A stretch of 64,000 nucleotides of DNA from NCBI GenBank assembly GCA_964613215.1, contig CAZTHK010000002.1, positions 62,001 through 126,000 on the forward strand. Reading direction: 5' to 3'. Shown here piece by piece: positions 16,860 through 26,142 of this stretch; within the stretch, counting starts at the first letter, position 1, and every line of letters starts with the position of its first letter. A program made the translations under genes and the position numbers. The stretch comes from CAZTHK01 sp964613215 (GTDB taxonomy: Bacteria; Krumholzibacteriota; Krumholzibacteriia; Krumholzibacteriales; CAZTHK01). The notes beneath the pieces are model-generated. The model saw only the letters and a program-made list of their open reading frames with translations. It made no database searches and was not told the origin of the DNA.

Positions 16860-17438
16860 TTGACACTGATTAATTACTCATCCAGGGAGATTAACGTTAA
16901 GATCGTGTACTACGGTCCCGGGCTGTGTGGAAAGACTACCAATATTCAGTATATCTACAACAAGGTTTCTCCCGAGACCAAGGGGAAGCTGATAACCCTG
17001 GCCACTGAGATGGACCGGACTCTGTTCTTCGATTTCCTCCCCCTGGAACTGGGAAAGGTGAAGGGATTCAAGACCCGGTTTCACCTCTATACCGTTCCCG
17101 GCCAGGTCTATTACGATGCCAGCAGAAAGCTGATCCTGAGAGGGGTGGACGGGATAGTGTTCGTAGCCGACTCCCAGGAGACCAGGTATGATGCCAATAT
17201 AGAGAGTCTCTACAACCTGCACGAAAATCTGGCCGAATATAATCTGAAGCTGCAGGATATACCCTTTGCCATTCAGTACAACAAGAGGGACCTTCCCCGG
17301 GTCATCAATGTCCAGGATCTGGAAGAGGAACTCAACCCCAAGCATTATCCCTTCTTCGAAGCCATTGCCATAAACGGTACCGGTGTGTTCGATACCCTCA
17401 AGACGGTGGCTAAGCAGGTGTTGAGGAATCTTTCCTGA
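16860..17438 (+). CDS. mglA: MglA-type small Ras-like GTPase
   Basis: 192 residues. It has the MglA-family P-loop GPGLCGKTTN (about 18-27) and TVPGQVYYDASRKLIL in place of the usual DxxGQ switch II, as in other MglA proteins. Also present: FVADSQ and the guanine-specificity motif YNKRDLP. The first codon is TTG at 16860, with GGGGGAAAGAG just upstream and no in-frame ATG before the P-loop. It is co-transcribed with the Roadblock gene. MglA switches polarity of motility proteins when GTP-bound; the target here is not known from sequence. Confidence 0.9.
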   Translation: MTLINYSSREINVKIVYYGPGLCGKTTNIQYIYNKVSPETKGKLITLATEMDRTLFFDFLPLELGKVKGFKTRFHLYTVPGQVYYDASRKLILRGVDGIVFVADSQETRYDANIESLYNLHENLAEYNLKLQDIPFAIQYNKRDLPRVINVQDLEEELNPKHYPFFEAIAINGTGVFDTLKTVAKQVLRNLS

Positions 17439-17778
17439 AGAGCGGACAGTTTAATATCACAGTTTACTATTTTCCTCATCAATGGATTGCTGTATTCGAA
17501 TATCCGGCTCTCCCGGCGGATTATTCCCCTTAACGGATTTAAAAACAAATAATTTTTATACCAGGCTGGGTTTTTTGATTCCGGGAATCAACAAGAGCGG
17601 ATCCCTGGTGGGTGCATAAGATTTCCTCAACAGCGGAAAATCGACAGCGATTTTAAAATGCCAGGCACCGGAGGCATGCAGATGGTTTATAAACCGGAGA
17701 GGTTCCCGCCCCATTTTTACTTGAACTCGCAGTGCGGTGGAGTTATCCTGCGGCTAATATCATTAAGGAGGGAGAGGA
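17439..17778. other. intergenic stretch with a perfect 17-bp palindrome
   Basis: 340 bases between mglA and pgpA, with no convincing gene. TTGATTCC (17575-17582), G, GGAATCAA (17584-17591) is a perfect inverted repeat with one central base, preceded by a run of six T. The arrangement suits a dimeric protein site better than a terminator. An open frame at 17658-17963 overlaps pgpA and looks accidental. Confidence 0.4.
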
Positions 17779-18234
17779 TTGAAGAGATTCTTTATTACAC
17801 TTGCTGGTTCCTTTCTGTATTCCGGGTTTTTCCCGGTTGCACCGGCTACCTTCGCCTCACTGTGCTGGCTGGCAGTATTCATGTTCGTTCCCCTGGGAGG
17901 ATGGCTGGGGCATCCCTTCTCACTGGTGGTAACTCTTCCCCTGGCTGTTTATACTTCTCATGAGATGGAAAAATACTATGGAGATGACGCCTCCCGGATA
18001 GTAATAGATGAATTTGTGGGTATGCAGATCACTTTTCTGCTTCTCAAACCGGGGCTGGTGATGGCGGTGGCCGGATTTTTACTGTTCAGGATTTTTGATA
18101 TCTTCAAACCCTTTCCCATAAATGCTTCTCAGAAACTGGCCGGCGGAGTGGGTGTGGTGATGGACGATCTGATTGCAGGGGTGTATTCCCGCTTTATTCT
18201 TTGGCTGGTGATCAGATTTACCGATTTATTATAA
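17779..18234 (+). CDS. pgpA: phosphatidylglycerophosphatase A
   Basis: PgpA removes the phosphate from phosphatidylglycerophosphate to give phosphatidylglycerol, at the inner membrane. The 151-residue protein has hydrophobic helices and the PgpA motifs YSGFFPVAPATF, IDEFVGMQ, RIFDIFKPFP and DDLIAGV. The start is TTG at 17779, right after AAGGAGGGAGAG. Confidence 0.9.
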   Translation: MKRFFITLAGSFLYSGFFPVAPATFASLCWLAVFMFVPLGGWLGHPFSLVVTLPLAVYTSHEMEKYYGDDASRIVIDEFVGMQITFLLLKPGLVMAVAGFLLFRIFDIFKPFPINASQKLAGGVGVVMDDLIAGVYSRFILWLVIRFTDLL

Positions 18235-18316
18235 ATCAGTTGGGGTTCCGTAACATTGCGGACTTGATTATGGTACCACAGAACAGTTCGGGTATGTTGT
18301 TTAATCCGGGGATGAT

Positions 18317-19558
18317 ATGAACAGAGCAGAAATTATGGCAGTGGGGAGCGAATTACTGAGGGGAATGGTTCCGGAGAACAACTGCATCTACCTCTCAACC
18401 AGACTGACTGAGCTGGGTTACCGGGTGGCCAGGGAGACAATCATACCGGATGAGACGGAGGTGATAGGGGATGAGATCGCCATGGCCATATCCAGATCCG
18501 GTCTGATCGTAATTACCGGAGGCCTGGGGCCAACCGAGGACGACGTCACCAGAAAAGCGGTTTTCCGGGCACTGAATTGCACCCTCCGATTAAGGGAGGG
18601 GGTGCTTCAGAACATAAGGGAGAAGTTCAGCAGCAGGGGAAGAGAGATGCCCTCTCAATACCGGGAGCTTGCCAGGCTGCCGGAGGATGCACGTATTTAC
18701 TCCAATCCGGTGGGGGCGGCTCCGGGGATAGAGATAAAAAGGCGGGGTTCCACAATCATAATGCTTCCCGGGGTACCGGCAGAGATGAGGAAAATGTTCC
18801 AACAGGAAGTAGCACCCTTCCTGGAAGCCCCCGGTTCTCCAGCTTTTTCCCGGATCCGGCTGTTCGGTCTCTCCGAGACGGAGGTGGAGGACAGGCTACG
18901 GGCTGTCACAGGCGGAGAGACCCTGGGGAAGGTTTCCATCATTTCCAGTACTTCCGGCATCGATCTCTATCTGCCGCCGGGTGAACTGGAGGAGAGTGGT
19001 ATGAATATGGTGGGAGAAATATTCCACAGCTACATCTATGCCGGGGGAGAAAGGAAGATGGAGGAGGTGGTGGTGGAATTACTGAAACAGAATAACGCTG
19101 TTCTGACCACTGCGGAATCCGTAACCGGGGGTATGCTGGCATCCCGGATAATCTCGGTGCCCGGAGCCAGCGATATCTATCACCGGGGCAGTATCGTGTA
19201 TAGCAACCGGGCAAAGATGCAAATTCTGGGGGTGAAGGAAGAGACCCTGAAAAAATTCGGAGCGGTAAGCGGAGAGACATGCAGGGAGATGGCCCGGGGC
19301 GGAAGAAGTGTTACAGGAGCGGATTATACTCTGGCTACCACCGGAATCGCCGGTCCTTCGGGAGGTACCGCAGAGAAACCGGTTGGGTTGTGCTATATTG
19401 GATTGGCCACAGAGGATAATATATATTATAACAGCCTGGTTCTGCCGGGAGACCGCAATATGATAAGGAGATATGTTTCCACGGCGGCTCTGGATATGCT
19501 CAGGTTAAGTCTTCTGAATATGGGAGACAGGTTGATTTCTTTTAAACAGAATAGTTGA
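18317..19558 (+). CDS. cinA: CinA-family nicotinamide-nucleotide amidohydrolase
   Basis: A 413-residue full-length CinA: an N-terminal molybdopterin-binding-like (COG1058, ADP-ribose pyrophosphatase) domain with VGSELLRG and ITGGLGPTEDD, and a C-terminal PncC amidase domain with TAESVTGGMLASRI and ATTGIAGPSGG. The enzyme recycles pyridine nucleotides by deamidating NMN. CinA next to thpR and recA is a frequent bacterial order. GGGGATGAT precedes the start. Confidence 0.93.
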   Translation: MNRAEIMAVGSELLRGMVPENNCIYLSTRLTELGYRVARETIIPDETEVIGDEIAMAISRSGLIVITGGLGPTEDDVTRKAVFRALNCTLRLREGVLQNIREKFSSRGREMPSQYRELARLPEDARIYSNPVGAAPGIEIKRRGSTIIMLPGVPAEMRKMFQQEVAPFLEAPGSPAFSRIRLFGLSETEVEDRLRAVTGGETLGKVSIISSTSGIDLYLPPGELEESGMNMVGEIFHSYIYAGGERKMEEVVVELLKQNNAVLTTAESVTGGMLASRIISVPGASDIYHRGSIVYSNRAKMQILGVKEETLKKFGAVSGETCREMARGGRSVTGADYTLATTGIAGPSGGTAEKPVGLCYIGLATEDNIYYNSLVLPGDRNMIRRYVSTAALDMLRLSLLNMGDRLISFKQNS

Positions 19559-19579
19559 ATATATCAGAGGTGATATTAT

Positions 19580-20146
19580 ATGAGGTTATTCTTTGCAGTT
19601 CCAATTTCCGGTGAAATCAAGGATATGATAGACCGGGCAATCAGCAGTTTTCCAGTAACAGATCCTCCCTGGAGATGGATTCCTTCCCGGAATTATCATC
19701 TGACTTTGAGATTCCTGGGAGATACTGATGAGGATAAGATTCACTCTCTGGAGGAGTCGGCTGCCAGGGTGGCTTCCGCCACCGGCTCATTCGATATTTC
19801 ATTCGGTGAATTCGGCGCCTTCCCCCATTTCAGGAGGCCAAGGGTGATCTTCTTCAGGGTGGAAGAGGGAAAGGAACAGCTGGCTGAGCTGGCCGGTGAG
19901 ATGGAGGAGGAGATGAGGAAGCTCGGGTTTGAGCCGGAGCGTAGAAAGTTCAGGGCTCACCTGACTCTGGCCAGAATAAAGCGTTCCCTTCCCAGGGCTG
20001 TAAAGGTAAAGATGGAATCGGTGGCTCCCCTGGATTCAACCGTGCGGCAGAGGGTGGATCATATCGATCTGATGCAGAGCATTCTGGGAAGGGGTGGAGC
20101 TGAGTACAGCCGGCTATCCCGGTTTGAGCTCCGGCAGGGAGGGTAA
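19580..20146 (+). CDS. thpR: RNA 2',3'-cyclic phosphodiesterase (2H family)
   Basis: A 188-residue 2H phosphoesterase with both catalytic HxTx motifs: HLTLRFLGD at about 41 and HLTLARIK at about 126. The start MRLFFAVP and the FPHFRRPRVIF segment are typical of ThpR/LigT. It hydrolyses 2',3'-cyclic phosphates at RNA ends. It lies 21 bases after cinA. Confidence 0.92.
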   Translation: MRLFFAVPISGEIKDMIDRAISSFPVTDPPWRWIPSRNYHLTLRFLGDTDEDKIHSLEESAARVASATGSFDISFGEFGAFPHFRRPRVIFFRVEEGKEQLAELAGEMEEEMRKLGFEPERRKFRAHLTLARIKRSLPRAVKVKMESVAPLDSTVRQRVDHIDLMQSILGRGGAEYSRLSRFELRQGG

Positions 20147-20152
20147 ATTTCA

Positions 20153-20181
20153 TTGAAATGATAAGGTATAGATGCTATATA
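20153..20181 (+). promoter_or_regulatory. promoter of recA
   Basis: TTGAAA (20153-20158), 17-base spacer, TATATA (20176-20181), 55 bases before the recA start. No E. coli- or Bacillus-type LexA box was seen nearby. Confidence 0.55.
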
Positions 20182-20235
20182 GAAAAAAGCCGAGTTGGGA
20201 ATTATTGATACGGTAGAAGTAGTGGGAGGTAGAAG

Positions 20236-21300
20236 ATGTCTGAAAACGGGAAAAAAGACAGCAACAGGGATGAGAAGGAAAGATCGATTGACCTGGCTGT
20301 TGACAAGATAGAGAAGCAGTTTGGCAAGGGCTCCATTATGAAGCTGGGTGACGAGAGCGCAAGGATATCAGTGGCTGCTATTTCCACCGGAAGTCTGGCC
20401 CTCGATATAGCGCTGGGAATAGGGGGAGTTCCCCGGGGGAGAATCATAGAGATATTCGGGCCGGAGGGTTCCGGCAAGACCACCCTGGCTTCATCCATAG
20501 TGGCAAATGCCCAGAAGGAGGGAGGGGTAGCGGCCTTCATAGATGCGGAACACGCACTGGATGTAGGCTATTCCAGGAAGATAGGGGTAGATGTGGATAA
20601 CCTGCTGATATCCCAGCCCGACACAGGGGAGCAGGCTCTGGAGATAACTGAGGTTCTGATCAGAAGTAATGCCATAGATGTTATCGTGATTGATTCGGTG
20701 GCGGCACTGGTACCGGCTGCGGAGATAGAGGGACAGATGGGGGATTCGCATGTGGGGCTGCAGGCCAGGTTGATGTCCCAGGCATTGAGAAAGATCGCCG
20801 GAGCAGTAGCCAAATCCAAGACCTGTATGATCTTTACCAACCAGATCAGGATGAAGATCGGGGTTATGTTCGGCAATCCCGAGACCACCAGCGGGGGAAA
20901 TGCCCTTAAATTCTACAGCACCGTACGTATGGATATACGGCGTATCGGCAAGGTTAAGGACCGCAATGATGTAGTCGGAAGCAGAACCAGGGTGAAGGTG
21001 GTTAAAAACAAGGTTGCTCCTCCATTCCGCCAGGCGGAGTTCGAGATTCTTTACGGAGAGGGAATAAGCAGGGAGGGGGATCTGGTAGAACTGGCCTCAG
21101 CATCCGATATAATATCGAAGACAGGCAGCTGGTATTCATACGGGGAAACCAGATTAGGTCAGGGCAAGGATAACGCACGGAACTTCCTTAAAGAGAATGA
21201 AGATATCAGGAATGAGATAGAGAAAGAGGTAATGAGTCATTACGGCCTGGAACCCTCCGGCGAAGTAACAGCAGCTTCAGAGGGTGAAGAGTCAGGATGA
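20236..21300 (+). CDS. recA: recombinase RecA
   Basis: The strand-exchange recombinase and SOS co-protease. Standard features: KQFGKGSIMKLGD, Walker A GPEGSGKTT at about 76-84, FIDAEHALD, the Walker B segment VIVIDSVAALVP, loop L2 with TNQIRMKIGVMFGNPETT, and GNALKFY. Length 354 with a short acidic tail is usual. A GGGAGG lies shortly ahead of the ATG. The stop overlaps recX as ATGA, so the RecA inhibitor is made from the same message. Confidence 0.98.
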   Translation: MSENGKKDSNRDEKERSIDLAVDKIEKQFGKGSIMKLGDESARISVAAISTGSLALDIALGIGGVPRGRIIEIFGPEGSGKTTLASSIVANAQKEGGVAAFIDAEHALDVGYSRKIGVDVDNLLISQPDTGEQALEITEVLIRSNAIDVIVIDSVAALVPAAEIEGQMGDSHVGLQARLMSQALRKIAGAVAKSKTCMIFTNQIRMKIGVMFGNPETTSGGNALKFYSTVRMDIRRIGKVKDRNDVVGSRTRVKVVKNKVAPPFRQAEFEILYGEGISREGDLVELASASDIISKTGSWYSYGETRLGQGKDNARNFLKENEDIRNEIEKEVMSHYGLEPSGEVTAASEGEESG

Positions 21301-21947
21301 GTGGTGAATACATCAGGGATATTCGAAGGAGGGCGGGCAAGTTGCGGGAGATAAACACCTCCGGTGGTCGCAAGTTCCTGATACTTAAAGATTCAGTACC
21401 CCCCGGCTTTTTAGAAGTTGGAAGGGAGCTTCACCACGAGGATATGGAGCAGCTGTCCGGCCCCCTGGCCCGGAGGGCCGGAATGTCCAGGGCGTTGAAA
21501 CTGCTGGGATACCGGGACCGGACAGAAGGGGAGATAAGAGACAGGTTATATCAAGATGGTATCCAAAATCAGATGGTACTGGATGATATCATCGGGACTC
21601 TGAAGAAACGGGGATATATCAATGACCGGCGCACCGCCGAGGATTACGTCCGGCACCTGATAGAACGGAAATTATCCGGTCCGGCACTGGTGAGAAAGAA
21701 GTTATCCGGAATCGGGATCAATGATCAGTTAGTAGATGAACTTATTCAGGAGAGCTTACCCCGGGAGAGGGAGAGGAAGATTGCCATCCGGCTGGCTGAG
21801 CAGAAGCTGGATGCAGGAGTGGATCGGAGGAAGACAGTGCAGAGGATGGGGAGGCTGCTGAAAAGACGTGGATTCAGCAGTGAAATAATCAATGAGATTT
21901 GTATTGCCATTCTGAAGGGAGAAGAATTGCCGAACTACCATGAATGA
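21297..21947 (+). CDS. recX: regulatory protein RecX
   Basis: A 216-residue RecX, which binds RecA filaments and limits their activity. The three-helix repeats are visible: SRALKLLGYRDRTEGEIRDRL, the central LKKRGYINDRRTAEDYVR, and a C-terminal LLKRRGFSSEIINEI. The N-terminal ~65 residues are an extension of uncertain structure. It overlaps recA by 4 bases and alaS by 8. Confidence 0.9.
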   Translation: MSGEYIRDIRRRAGKLREINTSGGRKFLILKDSVPPGFLEVGRELHHEDMEQLSGPLARRAGMSRALKLLGYRDRTEGEIRDRLYQDGIQNQMVLDDIIGTLKKRGYINDRRTAEDYVRHLIERKLSGPALVRKKLSGIGINDQLVDELIQESLPRERERKIAIRLAEQKLDAGVDRRKTVQRMGRLLKRRGFSSEIINEICIAILKGEELPNYHE

Positions 21948-24594
21948 GAATATCAAATCAGCGCATCAGATACGTCGTGCCTATGTAGATTTTTTCAGGC
22001 AGAAGGGTCATACCGAGGTTCCCGGTGCACCCCTGGTACCCCGCAATGATCCAACCCTGTTGTTTACCTCCGCCGGGATGGTTCAGTTCAAGGAATACTA
22101 TCTGATACCGGAGAATCTTCCCTATACCAGGGCGGTCAGTGTTCAGAAATGCCTCCGGGCCGGGGATCTGGACCTGGTGGGAAAGACCCTGAGGCACCAT
22201 ACCTTCTTTGAAATGCTGGGCAACTTCAGCTTCGGCGATTATTTCAAGGAGGAGGCCATCCGGTGGGCCTGGGAATTTTTCATGGAATGGCTTAAGCTGC
22301 CCCGGGAAAAGCTCTATGTCAGTATCTACCAGGACGATCAGGAGGCCTTCGATATATGGAACCGGAATATCGGGATAGAGGAGGGCAGGATTTACCGCCT
22401 GGGCAGGGAGGACAATTTCTGGGGCCCGGTGGGAAGGACAGGTATATGCGGGCCCTGCTCGGAGATTTACTTCGACACCGGCCCGGAACGGGGCTGTGGC
22501 CGGGATGAATGCGCTCCCGGTTGTGATTGCGACAGATATCTGGAGATATGGAATCTGGTATTTCCCCAGTACTTCCTGGAGGATAATGGTGAGTACAGGG
22601 AACTGGAAAAGCCCGGTATAGATACCGGTCTCGGCCTGGAACGGCTGGCTTTGATCATGCAGGGAGTGGAGGATAATTTTCATACCGATCTTTTTTCGCC
22701 CATAGTTCAGGCGCTGCAGGAGCTGTTACCCTCCCGCCTGGAAGAGGCCGGCCGGATGAGTATGAATATGGTGGCCGATCACGTCAGGGCTCTTACCTTT
22801 ACCGTCGCCGAGGGTGTTTATCCTTCCAACGAGGGCAGGGGTTACCTGTTGAGACGTTTGCTCAGAAGGGCTCTCACCAGGTTTCACTCACTTGGGCTGG
22901 ATCACCCCTTTCTCCACCATCTGGTGGATGTGGTGGTGGATGTTATGAAGGTGGATTATCCCGAACTGGAGGAGAGGCGCAGGAATATAACCATGATTAT
23001 CCGCTCGGAGGAGGAGAGCTTTTTCAGAACCCTGGAGGAGGGAAAGAAGAAGTTCGACCAGATAGCGGGCGGGATAAGGGAGCAGGGAGGAGAGGTGGTG
23101 GATGGAGAAAAGGCTTTTCTGCTGTATGATACCTTCGGGGTTCCTCTGGAGCTTACCAGGTCGCTGGCGGAGAAATACCAGCTCCGGGTGGATCAGGAGG
23201 GGTATGAAGAGGCAATGGAGCGTCAGCGGAAGAGTGCCCGCACCGAATCCGCCTTTGGAGGCGGTAAGGAAGAGATGGTGTCCATGAACCAGCTATCCCG
23301 GGGGGAAAGTTCAGTATTCACAGGATATGACAGTACCGGTTGCGAGACTGAAGTGCGAAAATACCGGCTGGTTGATTCAGCCGGGGATAAAGAAGGTGCC
23401 AGACTGGAGCTGATACTGGAGAAAACACCCTTTTATCCCGCCTCCGGGGGTCAGGTTGCCGATATAGGTAATATTTCCGCCGGAGAGAGAGAATTGCCGG
23501 TGGTGGATGTGTTCAAGCGGGGAGGAGAGATAGTACATGTGATAGAGGTGGAGGAGGGAATATCCGGCGTTACCGGTGTAATAGAGGAGCGGAAAAAGGT
23601 CAGAACAGCCATTAACGCCCTGAGGAGGGATTCCATAGCCAGGAATCATACCGCTACCCATCTTCTTCATGCCGCCCTGAGGAGGGTGGTGGGCGAACAT
23701 ATTACCCAGGCGGGATCGCTGGTCGATGACCGCCGGCTGAGATTTGATTTCAACCATTTTCAGGCTCTTTCGGGGGAGACGGTCCGGAAGATAGAGGACC
23801 TGGTCAACCGCTGGATAAGAGAATGCATGCCGGTGGAGGTTAAGATCATGGGGGTGAAGGAGGCTATGAAAAGCGGAGCCATAGCCCTGTTCGACGAGAA
23901 GTACGGTGAGGAGGTCAGGGTAATAAGAATTGGTGATATTTCCGCCGAGTTGTGCGGGGGAACTCATGTATCCAATACCGGCCAGCTGGGTCTGTTTTTG
24001 GTGGAATCTGAGGGGAGTGCGGCGGCCGGAGTAAGGCGTATCGAAGCAGTTACCGGTGAGGGGGCACTGGAATATTTCAGGAGTATGAAGGAGGAACGGG
24101 AAGAGCTTGCGGATGCTCTGAAGGTTTCCGGGGCAGAGGTGGGAAGAAGGGTTATTTCACTTCTGGAAGAGAGAGAGGATCTTAAGAGTTATATCCACAA
24201 ATTGGAGAGTGAGGAAGTGGGGGGAGAGCTGGATTCCCTGATAGAGTCGGCTGAAAAGTATGACGGTGTGCTCCTGGTAAGGGGCCGGGTTACTGTCAGG
24301 AATATATCAGCTCTGAGAAACCAGGCGGATGTATTCAGGAACAAGGTTGCGGGGGGGATGGCAGTGCTGTCGGCAGTGGTCAATGAGAAGCTGCAGTTCG
24401 TGGTTGCCGTCACTGATGATCTAATCCGGGAGAGGGGAATTACCGCCACCTCAGTGGTGGTGAAATTGAGAGAGGAGATTGGTATAGGGGGAGGGGGCAA
24501 GAAGCACCTGGCTCAGATGGGTACCAGGAATGTGGGGGAGGAGAAAAAGGTTTTTGAGGCACTGCCGGGAATAATCCAGGATTTAACCCGGTAG
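21940..24594 (+). CDS. alaS: alanyl-tRNA synthetase
   Basis: An 884-residue class II synthetase charging tRNA-Ala, such as the one at 13014. Visible parts: class II motif region TSAGMVQFKEYY, HHTFFEMLGNFSFGDYFK, and the editing domain zinc site HTATHLLH plus CGGTH. The C-terminal DHHA1 domain ends with GGGGKKHLAQMGT, slightly different from the usual GGGRPxxAQxGG. The start overlaps the end of recX by 8 bases. Confidence 0.97.
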   Translation: MNENIKSAHQIRRAYVDFFRQKGHTEVPGAPLVPRNDPTLLFTSAGMVQFKEYYLIPENLPYTRAVSVQKCLRAGDLDLVGKTLRHHTFFEMLGNFSFGDYFKEEAIRWAWEFFMEWLKLPREKLYVSIYQDDQEAFDIWNRNIGIEEGRIYRLGREDNFWGPVGRTGICGPCSEIYFDTGPERGCGRDECAPGCDCDRYLEIWNLVFPQYFLEDNGEYRELEKPGIDTGLGLERLALIMQGVEDNFHTDLFSPIVQALQELLPSRLEEAGRMSMNMVADHVRALTFTVAEGVYPSNEGRGYLLRRLLRRALTRFHSLGLDHPFLHHLVDVVVDVMKVDYPELEERRRNITMIIRSEEESFFRTLEEGKKKFDQIAGGIREQGGEVVDGEKAFLLYDTFGVPLELTRSLAEKYQLRVDQEGYEEAMERQRKSARTESAFGGGKEEMVSMNQLSRGESSVFTGYDSTGCETEVRKYRLVDSAGDKEGARLELILEKTPFYPASGGQVADIGNISAGERELPVVDVFKRGGEIVHVIEVEEGISGVTGVIEERKKVRTAINALRRDSIARNHTATHLLHAALRRVVGEHITQAGSLVDDRRLRFDFNHFQALSGETVRKIEDLVNRWIRECMPVEVKIMGVKEAMKSGAIALFDEKYGEEVRVIRIGDISAELCGGTHVSNTGQLGLFLVESEGSAAAGVRRIEAVTGEGALEYFRSMKEEREELADALKVSGAEVGRRVISLLEEREDLKSYIHKLESEEVGGELDSLIESAEKYDGVLLVRGRVTVRNISALRNQADVFRNKVAGGMAVLSAVVNEKLQFVVAVTDDLIRERGITATSVVVKLREEIGIGGGGKKHLAQMGTRNVGEEKKVFEALPGIIQDLTR

Positions 24595-24611
24595 GTTTGC
24601 CGGTTATACTG

Positions 24612-24639
24612 TTGACTTACCAATTGGATGAGATATTTA
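24612..24639 (+). promoter_or_regulatory. possible promoter of the polysaccharide export gene
   Basis: TTGACT (24612-24617), 16-base spacer, TATTTA (24634-24639), 14 bases before the next start. Only a moderate -10. Confidence 0.3.
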
Positions 24640-24652
24640 GCGGGAGAGTAGC

Positions 24653-26134
24653 ATGAAGATTTCCGTAAAAATTTCATGTGTGATTGCCCTGATACCACTG
24701 ATCATTATTCTTACCATGGTAGGAGGAATGGGACAGCAGCAGAAGAATATGGATGTTGAATCAGCCCGGAAGGACCGGCTGGAGAACAGGGAGGGGGGGG
24801 TAGAGCAGAGGATCAGCGAGGGGGCCGAAGGATTAGAATATCCCCGGCTGGAATCGGCTGTGGATCCGGACAGGTATGTTCTGGGGCCATATGACCAGCT
24901 GGTATTGAATCTGCTGGGCACCAGGCAGAGAAGTTATGATATTGTGGTATTGCCGGAGGGGGCTGTTTTTCTTCCCGGAATGGGCGAGATCCAGGCGGCG
25001 GGGTTGACTCTGACCCAATTCAGAAAGCGTCTCTCCAGTCGGATAGATATTTATTTTCATAACATTGAATATTTCTGCTACCTCAAGATTCCAAGGAAAT
25101 TCAGGGTATTTGTCACCGGTGAGGTGGAGGAGCCGGGAGCGGTAAGTGTGTCAGCTATTCAAAGAGTCTCGGATGCCATTGAGAAAGCGGGAGGTATATC
25201 CGGCAAGGGGGTTTCCTGTAATGTAATATTAACCAGGGAGGGCGATAGCAGCAGAGTGGATCTGCGCAGGTTCAGACTGAAGGGGGATTTTCATAATAAT
25301 CCTTTTCTCAGAATTGGAGACAGAATACATGTTCCGCCCGGCGGGTGGAGAGTGATAATTCGCGGAGAAGTCAAACGGGAGGGCGATTACTGCATCCTGC
25401 CCGGTGAGACCATAGGGGATCTGATAGAACTGGCGGGCGGTTTCACTGATCAGGCTGTTACCGACAGTGTTATGCTGAGCAGGGTGGGGAAATCGGGTCC
25501 GGTAGCCAGCGTTGATGTTGCCGCCCGGAATTATGACAGGGAGCTGCGGAATCTGGATGAAGTCAGTGTTTACGACAGGTTGCGGGGAAGTGCCAGAGTG
25601 TATCTGATGGGAGAGGAAATCAAGCCCAGAAGCTACTATATCATGGAGGGGGAAAGGCTGGACAGGTTTGTCATCCGGATAGGACGTTTCAACGATTTAT
25701 CCAACCTGGAGGCGGCGACACTGACCCGCCGCGATGGCCGGGCTGAAAGGATAGACATAAAGGGAATTCTTTCCGGTGAGCGCCGTTATGACATACCAAT
25801 GAAGAATGGGGATGTACTGAATATAAGCAGAATCTATGACAGCGTGCTGGTGGGAGGTGAGGTTCAGGAGCCTGGAAAATTCAACTACATGGGAGAATTG
25901 ACCGTGGCCGGGTATATAGGCATGGCAGGCGGGCCCACCGAGAGGGGAAGTGTAGACCGGGTGGATGTATATCCGCCTGGGGGTGAAAAGATTAGTGTGG
26001 GAAGGGATTACCGGCCTAAGCGGGGGGATGTTGTCATAGTGAAGAGATCAAGATTGAATATTCTGGGCAGAGTTCTGGATGGAGCAATAAGATTGGGGAC
26101 GGTGGTGGTGTCGATAATTGTTCTTACGAATTGA
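24653..26134 (+). CDS. polysaccharide export protein with several SLBB domains (Wza-like)
   Basis: 493 residues with an N-terminal hydrophobic signal (about 7-27; no clear lipobox). The Poly_export entry YVLGPYDQLVLNLLGT is followed by SLBB-type units: FVTGEVEEPGAVSV, IIRGEVKREGDYCILPGET, VYLMGEEIKPRSYYIMEGE and VLVGGEVQEPGKFNYMGE. A C-terminal hydrophobic helix (LDGAIRLGTVVVSIIVLT) could cross the outer membrane, as the Wza C-terminus does. It is therefore likely an outer-membrane channel for surface polysaccharide and heads the local glycan gene cluster. Confidence 0.86.
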   Translation: MKISVKISCVIALIPLIIILTMVGGMGQQQKNMDVESARKDRLENREGGVEQRISEGAEGLEYPRLESAVDPDRYVLGPYDQLVLNLLGTRQRSYDIVVLPEGAVFLPGMGEIQAAGLTLTQFRKRLSSRIDIYFHNIEYFCYLKIPRKFRVFVTGEVEEPGAVSVSAIQRVSDAIEKAGGISGKGVSCNVILTREGDSSRVDLRRFRLKGDFHNNPFLRIGDRIHVPPGGWRVIIRGEVKREGDYCILPGETIGDLIELAGGFTDQAVTDSVMLSRVGKSGPVASVDVAARNYDRELRNLDEVSVYDRLRGSARVYLMGEEIKPRSYYIMEGERLDRFVIRIGRFNDLSNLEAATLTRRDGRAERIDIKGILSGERRYDIPMKNGDVLNISRIYDSVLVGGEVQEPGKFNYMGELTVAGYIGMAGGPTERGSVDRVDVYPPGGEKISVGRDYRPKRGDVVIVKRSRLNILGRVLDGAIRLGTVVVSIIVLTN

Positions 26135-26142
26135 GAGGCAAG

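Noticed and set aside
17658..17963. Plus-strand frame of 101 codons overlapping pgpA
   Set aside because: Out of frame with pgpA, which has clear family motifs and a strong ribosome binding site.
20147..20235. LexA/SOS box before recA
   Set aside because: No CTGT-N8-ACAG or GAAC-N4-GTTC pattern seen; only a sigma-70-like promoter.
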